From Aphelocoma coerulescens (taxonomy: Eukaryota > Chordata > Aves > Passeriformes > Corvidae), in the NCBI RefSeq assembly GCF_041296385.1, contig NC_091019.1:7339264-7403263 (forward strand): a DNA stretch of 64,000 nt, given 5' to 3'. The notes below the pieces were generated by a model, which saw nothing but the letters and a program-made list of their open reading frames with translations, was not told the DNA's origin and made no database searches. This document shows, piece by piece, positions 45,775-55,887 of the stretch (positions are counted from its first letter, which is position 1; each line of letters begins with the position of its first letter). The translations under genes were made by a program, and so were the position numbers.

Positions 45775-47200
45775 TTACAAAATACAGTGCAAAATGTGAG
45801 TGCAAAACAGTGCAACTTCACTTAAGGGATTAACATCAAAATCTGGAGTAGGGGGTTTACATGAGGGTGCAAAATCAGGATCCCTTTTACAGCGTCTCCT
45901 CCAGGGGGCAGTTTTAACGTCCTTAACTTTTGAGGAAGTGACATAAGGTTTTACCCATTTCCCTGGGATCCACCTCAGTCCTTGAGGGGTAGATACACTG
46001 GCATCCCCATGTCCCCAAGTTACAAGTTTGTATGATCCTTGGATTTTTTGGGTCTCTGGGTCCCGGATCAGGACTTCTGGATTTTCCTTGAGTTTCTGTC
46101 TCCCAGTGTTCTGGAAATGATGATAGATGGAAGGGTTTGGATCCTCAAAGGTGCCATTCAGGAAGTTTATGGTAAATAGTGCTTTGCTGAGTCTGAGGAC
46201 AGGTGAGTTGAGTTTAGTGGTCCCTGACTGTTGGAGCAGCATTCGCTTGAGGGTTTGATGGGCACGTTCAACAATGCCTTGTCCAGTTGGGGAGTGAAGA
46301 ATACCTGTAGCATGTCAAAATCCCCACTGCTGACGAAAGTTTTTAAACTCTTGAGAGGTGTAGGCAGGTCCATTATCAGTTTTTATCTCCTCAGGTATAC
46401 CAAGCACAGCAAAAGCTTGGACAAGATGTTTTTCAACGTCCTTAGCTTTTTCACCTGCATGTGCAGAGGCATACATAGCACCAGAGAAGGTATCAATAGA
46501 AACATGAACGTATTTTAATCTCCCAAATTCAGGGAAATGTGTGACCTCCATCTGCCACACTTCACTGCTATTAATACCTCTGGGATTGACTCCCATGCCC
46601 AGTGATGGAAGCTGTAGCTTCTGGCAGTTGGGACATGTTGCCACTATTGCTTTGGTCTGCGTCCGCGACAGATGGAACATGCGGATAAGAGCAGGAATAT
46701 TTTGATGGTACATGGCATGGCTCAATTTTGCCTGTTCAAAAACTTGGGGGAGCTTTGGTAAGTCGGCTGATAAAACTATGTCTGCTGGCATAGCCAGAGC
46801 ATCAGCTCCAAGATGAGCCTCTGCAATAAATCCTGGCAGGTTTGTATGTGACCTCACATGCATGACAAAATAGGGATACTCTCTGTGGGAAACCAGATAA
46901 ATTAGCTTTGAGAGCAGGTCATAGTTTTTTTTGTTTGAGATTTCTTTTAGGAGAGCATGCTCAGCTCTAACAGTTACTCCAGCTACATATGCGGAGTCTA
47001 GGACCAAATTAAAGGGTTCTTTGAACCTCTCAAATGCTCTAACGATGGCTGCTAATTCAGCTACTTGTGGTGATCGCTAGATTACCTTGATGTCAGATTC
47101 CCAGTTTTGCATCTTTGGATTTTTCCATGTGATCATTGACTTATACTCTTTCCTGAGGAATCGGTAAAAATGGTAATCACATTGAGGGGTTTTCTACTTT
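45775..47200 (-). pseudogene. pol: RNase H and integrase (element E)
   Basis: RNase H begins with 'FTDSSG' near 47,140. The frame 46,315-47,007 continues with its C-terminal part ('HVRSHTNLPG') and the integrase zinc domain, with CPNC in place. The catalytic core follows, with 'VSIDTFSG' and 'KTDNGPAYTS'. The first catalytic Asp position reads WQMEVTH, Glu instead of Asp, while the second Asp and the Glu ('GIVERAH', about 46,275) remain. A frameshift near 46,300-46,315 separates the last Glu from the core. The C-terminal domain ends in a basic tail ('PWRRRCKRD'). Confidence 0.9.
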
Positions 47201-48560
47201 GAATCTCTCGAGGGATGAAAGAGAATGCCAGATTAAACATTTCATGTTTTGGATAATGATTTGAGATTTGGCCTGAGTAACTACCTAATACAAATTGCAA
47301 ATTTATATTATTTTGAAGTAGGTGATCTAATGTGTCTGTTGTTACAGGTAAGTAGATGCATGCAAAGTCACATCCTGCCAGGGTGCGGAGCCCTACTCTA
47401 CCCTTCATGATAATTTTTGCCATTAGTTCTTGTGGCTGTGTGATGGTCTTAGGCGGTTGGAGTGGAAGGAACACTCATTCAATTATGATGAGGGGTTCCT
47501 TCTGCTCTTTGTCCCACTGAAACATGAGGCCGTGAAAGCGTGGTACCTTCCCTAGAATGACAAGCTTAAAGGGTAGGGAGGGCTGATACCTGTGTGCTTG
47601 TCTGGTGGAAATGATCTCTTGCATCTTTTTGAGAGACTGCCTTGCCTCTTCTGTCAGGGATCTAGGGGATGCTGGACCACCTTCCCCTTTTAACAAGTTT
47701 GCAATAGGAGCTACATCTTCTGTGGTGAGTCCTAACCAGTGTCTTAAATAATTCAGTGTCCCACAGATCTGTTGCACTTCCTCTAGTGTTTTTGGGTTAT
47801 TATTAATAGTGACGGATGTTGAGGTGATAGAGGTTTCTGTGATTTTGAGTCCGAGGTATTTCCAAGGGCTTGTTCTCTGCATTTTTTCAGGTTGTAATTC
47901 AAAGCCCTTGGCCTCTAAGGCCTCAATCATGGTGTTAAGTGCCTGCTCGAGATACTGATTATTGAAAGCACATCATCTGTGTAATGTAGGATGATGGCTT
48001 TCTCTGCTTTGGCACGGATGGGAAATAGAATTTTAGCAATATACTCTTGGCAGAGAGTTGGAGAATTTTTCATACCTTGGGGAAGCGCAAGCCAATGGTA
48101 ACGTTCCATGGGAGTTTCACAATTAATAGAGGGCGCAGAAAATGCAAATCAAGAGGCATCTGCAGGGTGGAGTGGAATATGAAAGAAGCAATCTTTAATA
48201 TCAAGAATAGCTAAATGCCAATGTTGTGGGAGCATTGAAGGTGATGACATACATGGTTGAAGGGGTCCCATGTCTTCAATAACCTTATTGATTTCTCTAA
48301 GATCTTGGAGGAGCCTATATTTGTTCTTTCCTGTTTTTTGTATTACAAACATGGGTGTATTCCAGGGGCTGTTAGTTGGTACGATATTCCCTTTAGCCAA
48401 TTGTTCAGCTACTAATGTTTTGAGTGCCTCTAAGTTTTCTTCTCTTAGTGACCACTGGTTAAGCCACACTGGTTCATCCGTTTTCCAAGTTAGCTTTTGT
48501 GGTTGGCACTCAGCTCCAGCGGCCGCAAGAGAAAATTTTGATGTCTTGGGGTGATATCAA
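47133..48560 (-). pseudogene. pol: Reverse transcriptase (element E)
   Basis: Fingers/palm: 'VWLNQWSL'-type start, 'LAKGNIVPTNSPWNTP', 'YRLLQDLREINKV', 'HLAILDIKDCFFHIPL' with the first catalytic Asp. Then 'ALPQGMKNSPTLCQ' and the YXDD box reading YTDD (HYTDDVL, about 47,970-47,995). Thumb and connection follow (47,475-47,930 and 47,133-47,474). Frame changes lie near 48,130 and 47,930, and a stop at 47,475. RT copies viral RNA to DNA. The YXDD second residue is normally Met or Val in this class, so Thr is unusual. Confidence 0.92.
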
Positions 48561-48659
48561 TTTTTGTTCCCCACTGAGACATGGCATCCCTTCCCCACAG
48601 GGTGAATTTGGTGTCCAGGACATATGGACGAAGTGTTGCTATTTGTCTTTCAGGACCTT

Positions 48660-49265
48660 CAATTTAAATGGTGTTTTCGGATTGCTTTGCAATTTGGGTA
48701 CCTCCAATCCCTTGTATGATACCCTGAGACTGCAATTCCCATTGCACAGGCCACTTATCAAATGGAATGACGGACACATCAGCACCTGTGTCGATCATTC
48801 CCATTATACTGATTTTATGTGATCCATGATGGAGCTTACATTCTACTACACGTTTATCGTTTCCCAAAACCTCAGTTCAACAGATGGCTGGGATATGACC
48901 ATCTGTGGGCAGGTATTTCGGCAGTGGAATGGCCTGTGCAATGACTTGACCCTTTGGCATAAAGTACGGTGGATATGTACATTGTACCGTTAGGTTAGAA
49001 CGTCCATTCTGATCCACTTTCATGAGTGTGGGTGTAACCTCTATCCCAGCAGGTGTTTACCGAGTGTCTCCAATAACAAAAAGGTATGTAAAGTCTGGCA
49101 TGTGGTGCACGTTCTGGAATGAGATGGGTATTACAGTCTGTTTGTTGTTGTTGATGGTGTGTTTCATCACAGGTTACCTTAAACCCGAGTCCAGAAGTCC
49201 AAGTTGTTTTGTCTGCAGCTCTATTTTTTTCTGAACGTGGAACTGTTAGGACGCATTGAGTCACT
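48660..49265 (-). pseudogene. pro: dUTPase-like and aspartic protease region (element E)
   Basis: The protease core is in frame at 48,664-48,867 with 'GMIDTGADVSVIPFDKWP' and 'GIGGTQ'. Upstream (48,868-49,265) several frames give dUTPase-like pieces ('GLGFKVTCDETHH', and 'YFMPKGQVIAQAIPLP', typical of the dUTPase-to-protease linker). Frameshifts and a stop break the domain. dUTPase beside protease is a betaretroviral layout. Protease would mature Gag. Confidence 0.82.
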
Positions 49266-49329
49266 AGTTTCCCTGCTGTTGACCTGGGGAAACAGTCTTT
49301 GGAGAGTTTTTATCAGCAATTATAATTGT

Positions 49330-51230
49330 TCTGCAATTGCGAGCTACATGTCCCATTTTGACAGCAGTAGCATATAAGGTTACCTCACAATCGAGCTTCC
49401 CCTGTACCCACAGCATTCTCCACAATCTCCCCCACCATCCCCACTTTTTTCAAAAAGGGAACAGCTGTGTTCAGCTGCACCTTCTTTGTACAGACTTCGA
49501 GGATGGTTTCAACAGTCGGAGTTGGGTGCAAAGGAAGAGTCAGAATGACTTGTTTGCAAGCATCATTCGTATTCACTTGGAGCAGTTCAAGTAGGAGCGC
49601 TTGTTGGAGGTCAGGATTAGGGATCTGGGAAAAGATAGCTTCATGCAAATGGTTATAAAAGTGAATAATATTTTCATTTGGGAATTGATGTTGGTATAAT
49701 GAGATGTAGGAGACTGAGATTCTAGTAATGTTAAGGCCTTTTCAGCAGCACGTGTGATTTCAGCAAGAACTGGATGAGGGATAAGCATTGCTTGTTTTTG
49801 GGGATTTGCCATATTATTGTCACCAGATAAAAGGTCTAATGTGATATAATTGTTGTCAAAGTCCAGGTAACTATCTGGAGTTTGCCACAAAATTTGCAAT
49901 AAATCAGATAAAATTATTTTCCATTGTTGTTTCCACAACACAAAATCACCAGGTGTGAGAAGAGTTTGCATTATTGTAAGTAAATCATGAGGTACAAGTA
50001 AGTGAGTTGAAAAAGTAGCCCTTAAAAGGCTCTTAAAATAGTTACTATGCATTCCAAACTCCTTAATTCCCTTGCACAAATCCTTAATATTAGAATAAGG
50101 AAAGGGTGTCCAGCCAGGGTTCACTCCTGTGCTAGTAGGAGAGAGTGTAGTAGTAGCAGCTGGGGGTACTTCCTGGTAACCATGGGTTCCCAGATTTAAA
50201 GGGGTATTCACATGACTGTGGGAACCTGGGGCGGGACAATAGGAAGCCGGGCCAGGGAGTGGAGGGGCAGGGGCGGGGAGTGGAGGCGGGGACACAGCGG
50301 GAGGAGGGGAGGGTTGGGGGCAGGGTTGTGGGAGGCAGGGGCGGTACTTGAGTCATGGGCGGGAACAGAGGGAGGGGTGAAACCCAACGCTGTGGGGGCG
50401 GGATTGTGGCGGTGACAGGTTCCAACGCGGGAGTGGGAGGGGATGGGGACAAGAAGGGATTTGTGGCGTGGGGGAGAAAGGGATTTTGGGAGGTGTAGTT
50501 TGGAGACAAAGAAACATTGCATCTGCTATTATTGGAGACAAGCAAACTCGGAGAAAAGGGGTTGGGGGAAGGGGTTTTTCCTGGGCTGCGAGCACATGGC
50601 AATGACTGTCCCTGGGAACAAAGACATCAAGGGAGAAGGGGGTTTTATGTGCGCTTAAAACATGAGGACTAGAAACTGAGGACAAAGGAGTGGAGAAAAG
50701 GGGTTGGAAAGGTCCTGGGATGGGGTCCGGATTCCCGTCCAAGGCAGGGTGCTGAGGAAACACGGGTGAGCCAAGAGGACAATAGCTATCCTGTGCTAAA
50801 AAGCAGTCTGCTCTAGCTGTGTTTTCCAGTGTAGGGGAAAAGGGGTCAGGGACACAGGGGTTGGAAGAGGGTGTAAGGGAATTAAAAGAGGGTTTTTGTG
50901 GTGGCTTTTCATGTACTGCTTTTTTCGCAGGCAAAGTATAACTTAGTAACAGGAGAGGAAAGAATTTTGAAACTGTTTCATCTCCTGAACGCCTGAGAGA
51001 GGAGAGTTTTCTCCCCACCTTATCCCAAAATAAAGAAGATCTCATCCTTGGAGGTCAGATTAGGTAAGTACTGGAAAAGCCATTGTACAAAAGATTGAAC
51101 TAGATTTTTAGGGTATTTATGCCCAGTACAAGAAAGGTAGCTTTGAACTTGGTAGTATGTTTCTCTATGGTGTGCAGAAACCTCAGATCCTATTACAAAT
51201 ACAGCACCACAAACCTCAGCCCCAAATCAC
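49330..51230 (-). pseudogene. gag: gag, frameshifted (element E)
   Basis: A matrix-like N-terminus lies upstream of 51,045 in one frame ('SFVQWLFQYLPNL'). It is followed by a long Pro-rich region (50,132-51,045, in changing frames), then the capsid N-domain in 49,573-50,295 ('IKDLCKGIKEFGMHSNYFKSLL'). The capsid C-domain follows in another frame (49,385-49,648, 'LQVNTNDACKQVILTLP'). A zinc-knuckle remnant near 49,335-49,375 is split by a frame change. Gag would assemble cores in the cytoplasm. The overlapping plus-strand ORFs are shadows. Confidence 0.88.
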
Positions 51231-51562
51231 AAAAAGAGTAAAAAAAAAGAGAAAATTTGCATCGGCACCAGCTTAAGACAGGAGCCCCTAAACCAGCAGG
51301 GAAATACTCACCAGAATTCTGGATTTTACCGCAGGAAGGCAGGTCCGGAGAAAAAAAATAAGCAAAATGGGTCTTCCACTTTCCAGCCGTTCCCTCACCA
51401 CATGGTGTGGGGGAGGGTTCAGGCTGAGGCTCTAGGCTCGCTGTTATGCAAAAAGTAACAGCTCGCTACAAAGAGCTGTCACGGCAGGATGTGCAGAGCT
51501 AACTCCAGCAGACACACAGCTGCAGGGACACCCTAAAAGTCTCTCAGAACTGAGGTTCAGAG

Positions 51563-51580
51563 ATAGCATGCTGGGCTCCA
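51563..51580 (-). promoter_or_regulatory. Primer-binding site (tRNA-Lys1,2-like, diverged)
   Basis: On the minus strand TGGAGCCCAGCATG follows the LTR by two bases. The betaretroviral tRNA-Lys1,2 site is TGGCGCCCAACGTG; 11 of 14 bases agree. The position is right but the tRNA assignment is tentative. Confidence 0.5.
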
Positions 51581-51582
51581 AA

Positions 51583-52062
51583 TGTGGAAATACTCACAGC
51601 TTTTTACCAGCTAGGCTCGTAGTTCAATGCCTTAGAAAGCCTCGGGCAGCCTAGAGAGGTAGCACGGGCAATCTAGCATTTCAGTATCTCTGAAAGCGGC
51701 AAATAGTAGCTGCAAAGCTGATACCACCAGTAAAAGCAAAGAGGGAGAAATACAGCCTTCGGTTTGCCTAATTCCTGCAATTAGAAGCTTTCAAACAGAG
51801 ACAGAAACACAGATGTTCGCAGAAGGATTGCAAAACCAAAGAAGGCGGGCCCCCTCTCAGGTCCTTCTTTTATTCAGAAAAATGGAGAAAGGGGAGAACT
51901 GGGGGTGGACCCAGGGTGACTGGCCAATCAGACACTGCTAAAGAGTTTGAGTTACATTTGGTTTTGCCCGTGCTTGGAACAAAGGAGTTCAGAGCACATG
52001 GCAGAGGCAAGTCGTGGCTTGTCTTGGGGAGGGGGAAGGGAAGCTCGGAAAAGGCAGCAACA
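51583..52062 (-). mobile_element. 5' LTR of element E
   Basis: 480 bp, on the minus strand TGTTGCTGCCTTTTCC to GTATTTCCACA. It is near-identical to 45,083-45,562 except for scattered substitutions, a 2-bp indel in an (AC) run and a rewritten stretch near 51,872-51,890. Confidence 0.93.
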
Positions 52063-52068
52063 GGCTAT

Positions 52069-53849
52069 GGTAACTGTATAATTTTATTTTTACTTTGCGT
52101 AACACCATAGACTCAATTCTCAGTTTGTCATTGAATTTCAACTTACATATAAAATTGGAATGTTTCTTCTTTTTAACCACAGCTCAAGGCACTAAAATAG
52201 CCTGGAGTGTGCTGTGTTGGAGTACAACAAAATTATTGAATGCAAAAAAAAAATTTGACCAGAATCAAATATAAGTTATGATTGAAACATATTTTGCCCT
52301 TTTACTCTTGATCAGTATATGGCCATGCTCTGGGGTTGCTAGTTGAGCTGAGCAAGTAATAAATTATATGTGTGTGCATGCATCTAAAAAAAAATAAAAA
52401 AAATCAAATGTGTAGCAAAAAATAGCGAGTAAAGAGTATTTAATGATATTTCAGAATCAGAAGATTTGAAGGGAGAATAAAAATGCAGAAAACAAAGGCG
52501 AAATATGCAGGAAGATTTCAGAAAGGGATATGGTAAAAATAAGAAACTTATAAGCAACAAAAGTCAGTAATGGAGACAGCCAAGCATCTGTTCAATAGCA
52601 GTACTAATTTACTACCAAAAGAAATTGGAGTGCTAAGAAATTAAGTGAGTTGTTTCAATGCTTGCAAAGGACAACAAGAGTGAATGCCAGAACCAGTCAT
52701 AAATTCCCCCAAAGTGAATAATAATACCGAATAAAACACAGGTTGTGCCAAAAGAAGTGGTCTTGAAATTAGAATCTCTGAACCTGTGAGCTAGCTAGAT
52801 TGCAGTGCTAAGACTTGTGTGCCAACTCCAGAGCTGTGCTGAGCACAGCTAAGGGAATCTTTCTCCTTTTTTGATCATTTTATTTTTCTCCTCCCTGGAG
52901 GGAGTTTTACTGTGGTGAGAGGAGGTTCTGCAGGGTTCCCTCTGTTTCTAAGCAGGAAGGAACACTTTTATCCTCACTTGTTTTTTCTATTTTATAGAGA
53001 GGTTGTTAGGATTTTTTTCTAGTACAGTAGTTGTGCCAAATATGTTATTGCTGTAGCTATGCCACACCTGGTGGGTGTTTTGTTTGGATATTTAGAGAAC
53101 AGAGTAATCTCTCCAGGGAAGTAAAGGAAATGTGGTGTGTTATGTCTGAGATAGAAATAGGGCAGTTGAAGATGAATAACCAAGGAGGAGTATGAGTGTG
53201 TGTTGAATATAGAACAGGAAAGCTTGAATAAAAATGAAGTAGAAATTCAGAGAGGTAGCAAGTGTATTGACAATTTAGGGAAAGGTAAAAATGTTCTACC
53301 AGGTTTCCTTAAGAGAGAGGAAACGTGGAACACTTTTGGAACGTGTTACAGGCTTCCTGCTGAAGCTTGGTGTCAGGCTATTTACTTCAATTGGTTTTCA
53401 CCCCTCTTGTTCTTTAGGAACTAAATTTGAACTGCTCTGGCCTGGGAGAGATCCTGGTGGTCTGAAGTTGTCCATTAGCAGCCTTCCAAGTATTTTGCTT
53501 TTCATGATTGGCTGTGGATAAGTGCAATAAAGCTTGAAGCATTAGCTTTAAAAGCGGTGCACTACCTCCTCTGGTGAAGAGGACTTATCAAAGGATTTAA
53601 ATACACTCACCAGCAGTAGTTATGAATGAAGTCATCTAATTCATCTTATATTCTTTTCTATAAAGAAGATTTTGTAATATGGAATTAGAAATCTCCATTC
53701 ATCTTTCAGACAGTCTGGATTACTGGATGGATCCTGACATCTGGTCTCTATTTAGTTAGGGTACCCACAGAGGAAACGTATTTGGCTTTTTGGGTGTGTG
53801 AGTGTGTGGGTGGGAGGGGAAAGGAAGTGTCACTTTCCAGTTTTTAGCA
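52069..53849. other. Anonymous DNA between two proviruses
   Basis: It is AT-rich to about 53,000. Short ORFs at 53,200-53,521 have no recognised motif. Confidence 0.3.
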
Positions 53850-53855
53850 AGAGAC

Positions 53856-54146
53856 TGTTGGGGCCCTCCCCCTGCCATGTGGTCCTGGGAGAGGGGCCCT
53901 GGGGGGGAAACACAGGGTTTCCCTAGCCCCTGGTCAGCCTCGTTCCCCATTGGTTGTTTTGTGATCCCCTGCGCAGGCAAGGACCCTTGGGTCCCGTGAT
54001 TGCCTCAGTTCCTCGGCAGAGCTCCAGCCATGTGGCTGGAGAAATAAACATCTCTCTGAAACATCAATCAAGAATCGGTCCATATGTATTTCTTTTCCAT
54101 GGGCCTCATTGTCTGATGCATGTGTTGCAGTATCCACACTGTAACA
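53856..54146 (+). mobile_element. 5' LTR of the Y-box element
   Basis: TGTTGGGGCCCTCC to ACTGTAACA. An inverted CCAAT ('cccattggttg') lies near 53,946 and AATAAA at 54,043-54,048; no clear TATA box is present. Two bases later 'tggtagataatgtgagc' sits where a primer site should be. TGGTAG recalls the initiator tRNA-Met end but the match stops there, so I do not assign a tRNA. Confidence 0.93.
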
Positions 54147-54258
54147 AATGGTAGATAATGTGAGCAGAACGATCCCCAGTCTCTAAGGACAGCGACAGAT
54201 TTGTGACTAAACTCTGGATTTCTCTTCTTGTTTTGTTTTGCTGTTCCTTCTCTAAACT

Positions 54259-54630
54259 ATGGAGGAACCGTGGAAAGACTCTTGGCTCTCCAAGCCGCAT
54301 ATGGACATTTATCTTAAACTTGAAAAGATTCTTGAACAACTATTTGTAAATTTTAGCTTAATTCAAGCTCAAAAGGAACTGAAACATTTCCTTTCATGGT
54401 TGTTTAAGAACTTTTTCTACATTTCTTGGGATTTACTTCTTACCAAAGACTTTTGGAATACCGTGTGGACACAGTTAATTTCTGAGTCAAAATATATGCC
54501 AATGGAAGAATATTTTCGTGAATATTATTTAATTACCGAGACCGTTGAGCAATGTCAGCTGTGTCCTGGCGAACGGAAGCATGCCTCAGAGTCCATGCGA
54601 CCCAGACCACTTGGACCGAGTGCTCTCTGA
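54259..54630 (+). CDS. gag: Gag matrix-like ORF of the Y-box element
   Basis: 123 codons from the ATG at 54,259. The first about 95 residues are helical and aromatic-rich: 'LKHFLSWLFKNFFYISWDLL' then 'KDFWNTVWTQLI'. This matches the betaretroviral matrix pattern; element E in this window has the cognate 'SFVQWLFQYLPNL'. The last about 20 residues (from about 54,570) run into GC-rich sequence unlike Gag and end at 54,630. The N-terminal half of a matrix would suffice for membrane or particle targeting but not assembly. I infer that the right edge marks the junction where viral sequence was replaced by cellular sequence. Confidence 0.75.
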   Translation: MEEPWKDSWLSKPHMDIYLKLEKILEQLFVNFSLIQAQKELKHFLSWLFKNFFYISWDLLLTKDFWNTVWTQLISESKYMPMEEYFREYYLITETVEQCQLCPGERKHASESMRPRPLGPSAL

Positions 54631-54900
54631 GCAGCAGCGAGGCAGTTCCTGTGTGTGGGCAGAGCGGCGTGAGCTGCAGTGTCGGCAGCGGAGCAAGGTG
54701 TGGCGGGAGCAGCATGACCCGGCGGGAGCCTGCCCGGCCCTGCGCAGTGCGTGGTGGAGTGAGCCCCATGAGCACTGACTGAGAGAGGCAGCGTGTGGGC
54801 AGCAGCAGGCGGCAGTGGCAGTGGAGCAGAGCTGCGCCTAGCCAAAACGCGCGCTGGAGCAGGGCGCTGGGGGGTCGCCGCTCAGGGGGCTGGCTGAGAC
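54575..54900 (+). other. GC- and CpG-rich segment of the Y-box element
   Basis: GC content rises sharply between the gag end and the cold-shock ORF, with many GCGG and GCAGC units, contrasting with AT-rich sequence on both sides. It resembles the 5' untranslated or N-terminal Ala/Gly-rich coding region of a housekeeping mRNA, which would fit capture of a cellular transcript including its 5' end. Small alternative ORFs (54,545-54,782) lack motifs. Confidence 0.5.
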
Positions 54901-55338
54901 ATGGGCGTGGCGCCAGGCAGCGGCAGCGCAGCTGAGAGCAGAGGCGGCAGCGGCATGCAGGGAGCTGAGCAGTGCGGCCAGGCCCGGCCTGTGCGGCCCC
55001 GAATGCAACCCTGGGAAGAGCGCGCAGGCATGAGCAGCCCCGACAGCCCTGGCAGCACTGACAACCCTGGAAATTCCAACACAGGAGTGAGGGAAAGCAA
55101 AAGAGAAAGCAAAAACACAGCGAGACAGGAAAGAGCAGCCCCTTGGAAAAAGGAAAAAATCACGGTAGCTAAAGTTTTAGGAATAGTAAAATGGTATAAT
55201 ATTAAACAAACCTATGGATTTATAACACGAGATGATACAGGGGAAGATTTATTCATCCATAGAACTGCCATTAAAAGGAACAACCCTAAAAATTACCTGC
55301 AAAGTGTAGGAGATGGGAAGTTGTACAATTTGATATAG
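54901..55338 (+). CDS. Captured Y-box (cold-shock domain) protein ORF
   Basis: 145 codons from the ATG at 54,901, with an in-frame stop two codons upstream and a purine at -3. Residues 1-84 are a low-complexity Gly/Ser/Arg-rich leader. Residues 85-140 form a cold-shock domain. They include VKWYN (Trp98), RNP1-like TYGFI (Phe107) and RNP2-like DLFIHRTAI (Phe118, His120), then '[13 protein letters not shown]'. The spacing 98-107-118-120 equals that of the YBX1 RNA contacts Trp65-Phe74-Phe85-His87. Y-box proteins bind single-stranded RNA and DNA and package or mask mRNA. The frame breaks near 55,318, so the last strands of the fold are lost in this frame. Confidence 0.88.
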   Translation: MGVAPGSGSAAESRGGSGMQGAEQCGQARPVRPRMQPWEERAGMSSPDSPGSTDNPGNSNTGVRESKRESKNTARQERAAPWKKEKITVAKVLGIVKWYNIKQTYGFITRDDTGEDLFIHRTAIKRNNPKNYLQSVGDGKLYNLI

Positions 55339-55610
55339 TACAAGGAAATAAGGATTTACAAGCAGCAAATGTTACTGGGCTGGGAGGTATTCCAGTCAAA
55401 GGCAGCCGTTATGCACAAAATTATAAACAATATCCATCCCAGCAACTTCCCTACCCACAACCTACCTTCCCCTTTTACCCTATACCCAATATGAACCCTT
55501 TCCTAAGTTTACCCTATCCCCAGTTTATTCCTAATCCGTTTTTCACCCCATGGCTTCCCTATACAATTCCCTTTCCCTACAACTCCTCTCTGATACTAAG
55601 GGGGGGATGA
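55318..55610 (+). pseudogene. Cold-shock domain end and Pro/aromatic tail (shifted frame)
   Basis: In the neighbouring frame the Y-box homology resumes at once with '[17 protein letters not shown]' and 'GGIPVKGSRYA', the end of the cold-shock domain and the conserved linker after it, and runs to a TGA at about 55,608-55,610. The tail is rich in Pro, Tyr and Phe and lacks the alternating basic/acidic clusters of cellular YBX1. A one-base change in a 'ggagatgggaag' run explains the break. 'PVKGSRYA' is closest, from memory of the family, to the germline paralogue YBX2; this is weak evidence. Confidence 0.75.
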
Positions 55611-55887
55611 AAAGGGGGAGGGAAGAAATTAACTATTGTTGTTTAGAGTTCCAACAGGTACAAATGGAAGAAACCCTCTCCTGCCTCAGTTTCCCCACAA
55701 AAAATGGCCGGAGAGTCCTGTCTCCCTTCTGTCAGCCTTAAGATGTTCCAGAGAATCTGTTTGGACATTTAAAGACTCAGGAGGGTGGCTTGTTTTGTTT
55801 TGAAGCTGTCCTTGTTATCTCATGTTTATCCAGTTGTTTTCAATGTTAAGTTTTAAATCTCTTTTTGTTAGGAATAAATGGGTGAAA

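Larger units (their letters stand above)
45083..52062 (-). mobile_element. Complete ERV provirus, element E (6-bp duplication GGCTAT)
   Basis: Two 480-bp LTRs (45,083-45,562 and 51,583-52,062) flank gag, dUTPase/protease and pol in the order of a simple betaretrovirus-like genome, read on the minus strand. GGCTAT occurs at 45,077-45,082 and 52,063-52,068, a perfect duplication, so both ends are intact. There is no env: the integrase tail ends about 210 bp before the 3' LTR. The LTRs differ by roughly a dozen substitutions and two short indels by eye. Every coding domain has at least one frameshift, stop or key-residue change. Confidence 0.96.

Noticed and set aside
50132..51045. Pro/Ser-rich ORFs overlapping in several frames
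   Set aside because: They are the Pro-rich middle of element E gag after frameshifts, not independent genes.
54149..54166. Initiator tRNA-Met primer site after the Y-box element 5' LTR
   Set aside because: Only TGGTAG matches; the following bases diverge, so no tRNA is assigned.
54545..54845. Alternative ORFs in the GC-rich part of the Y-box element
   Set aside because: High GC content makes stops rare; the frames have no motif and disagree with both flanking ORFs.
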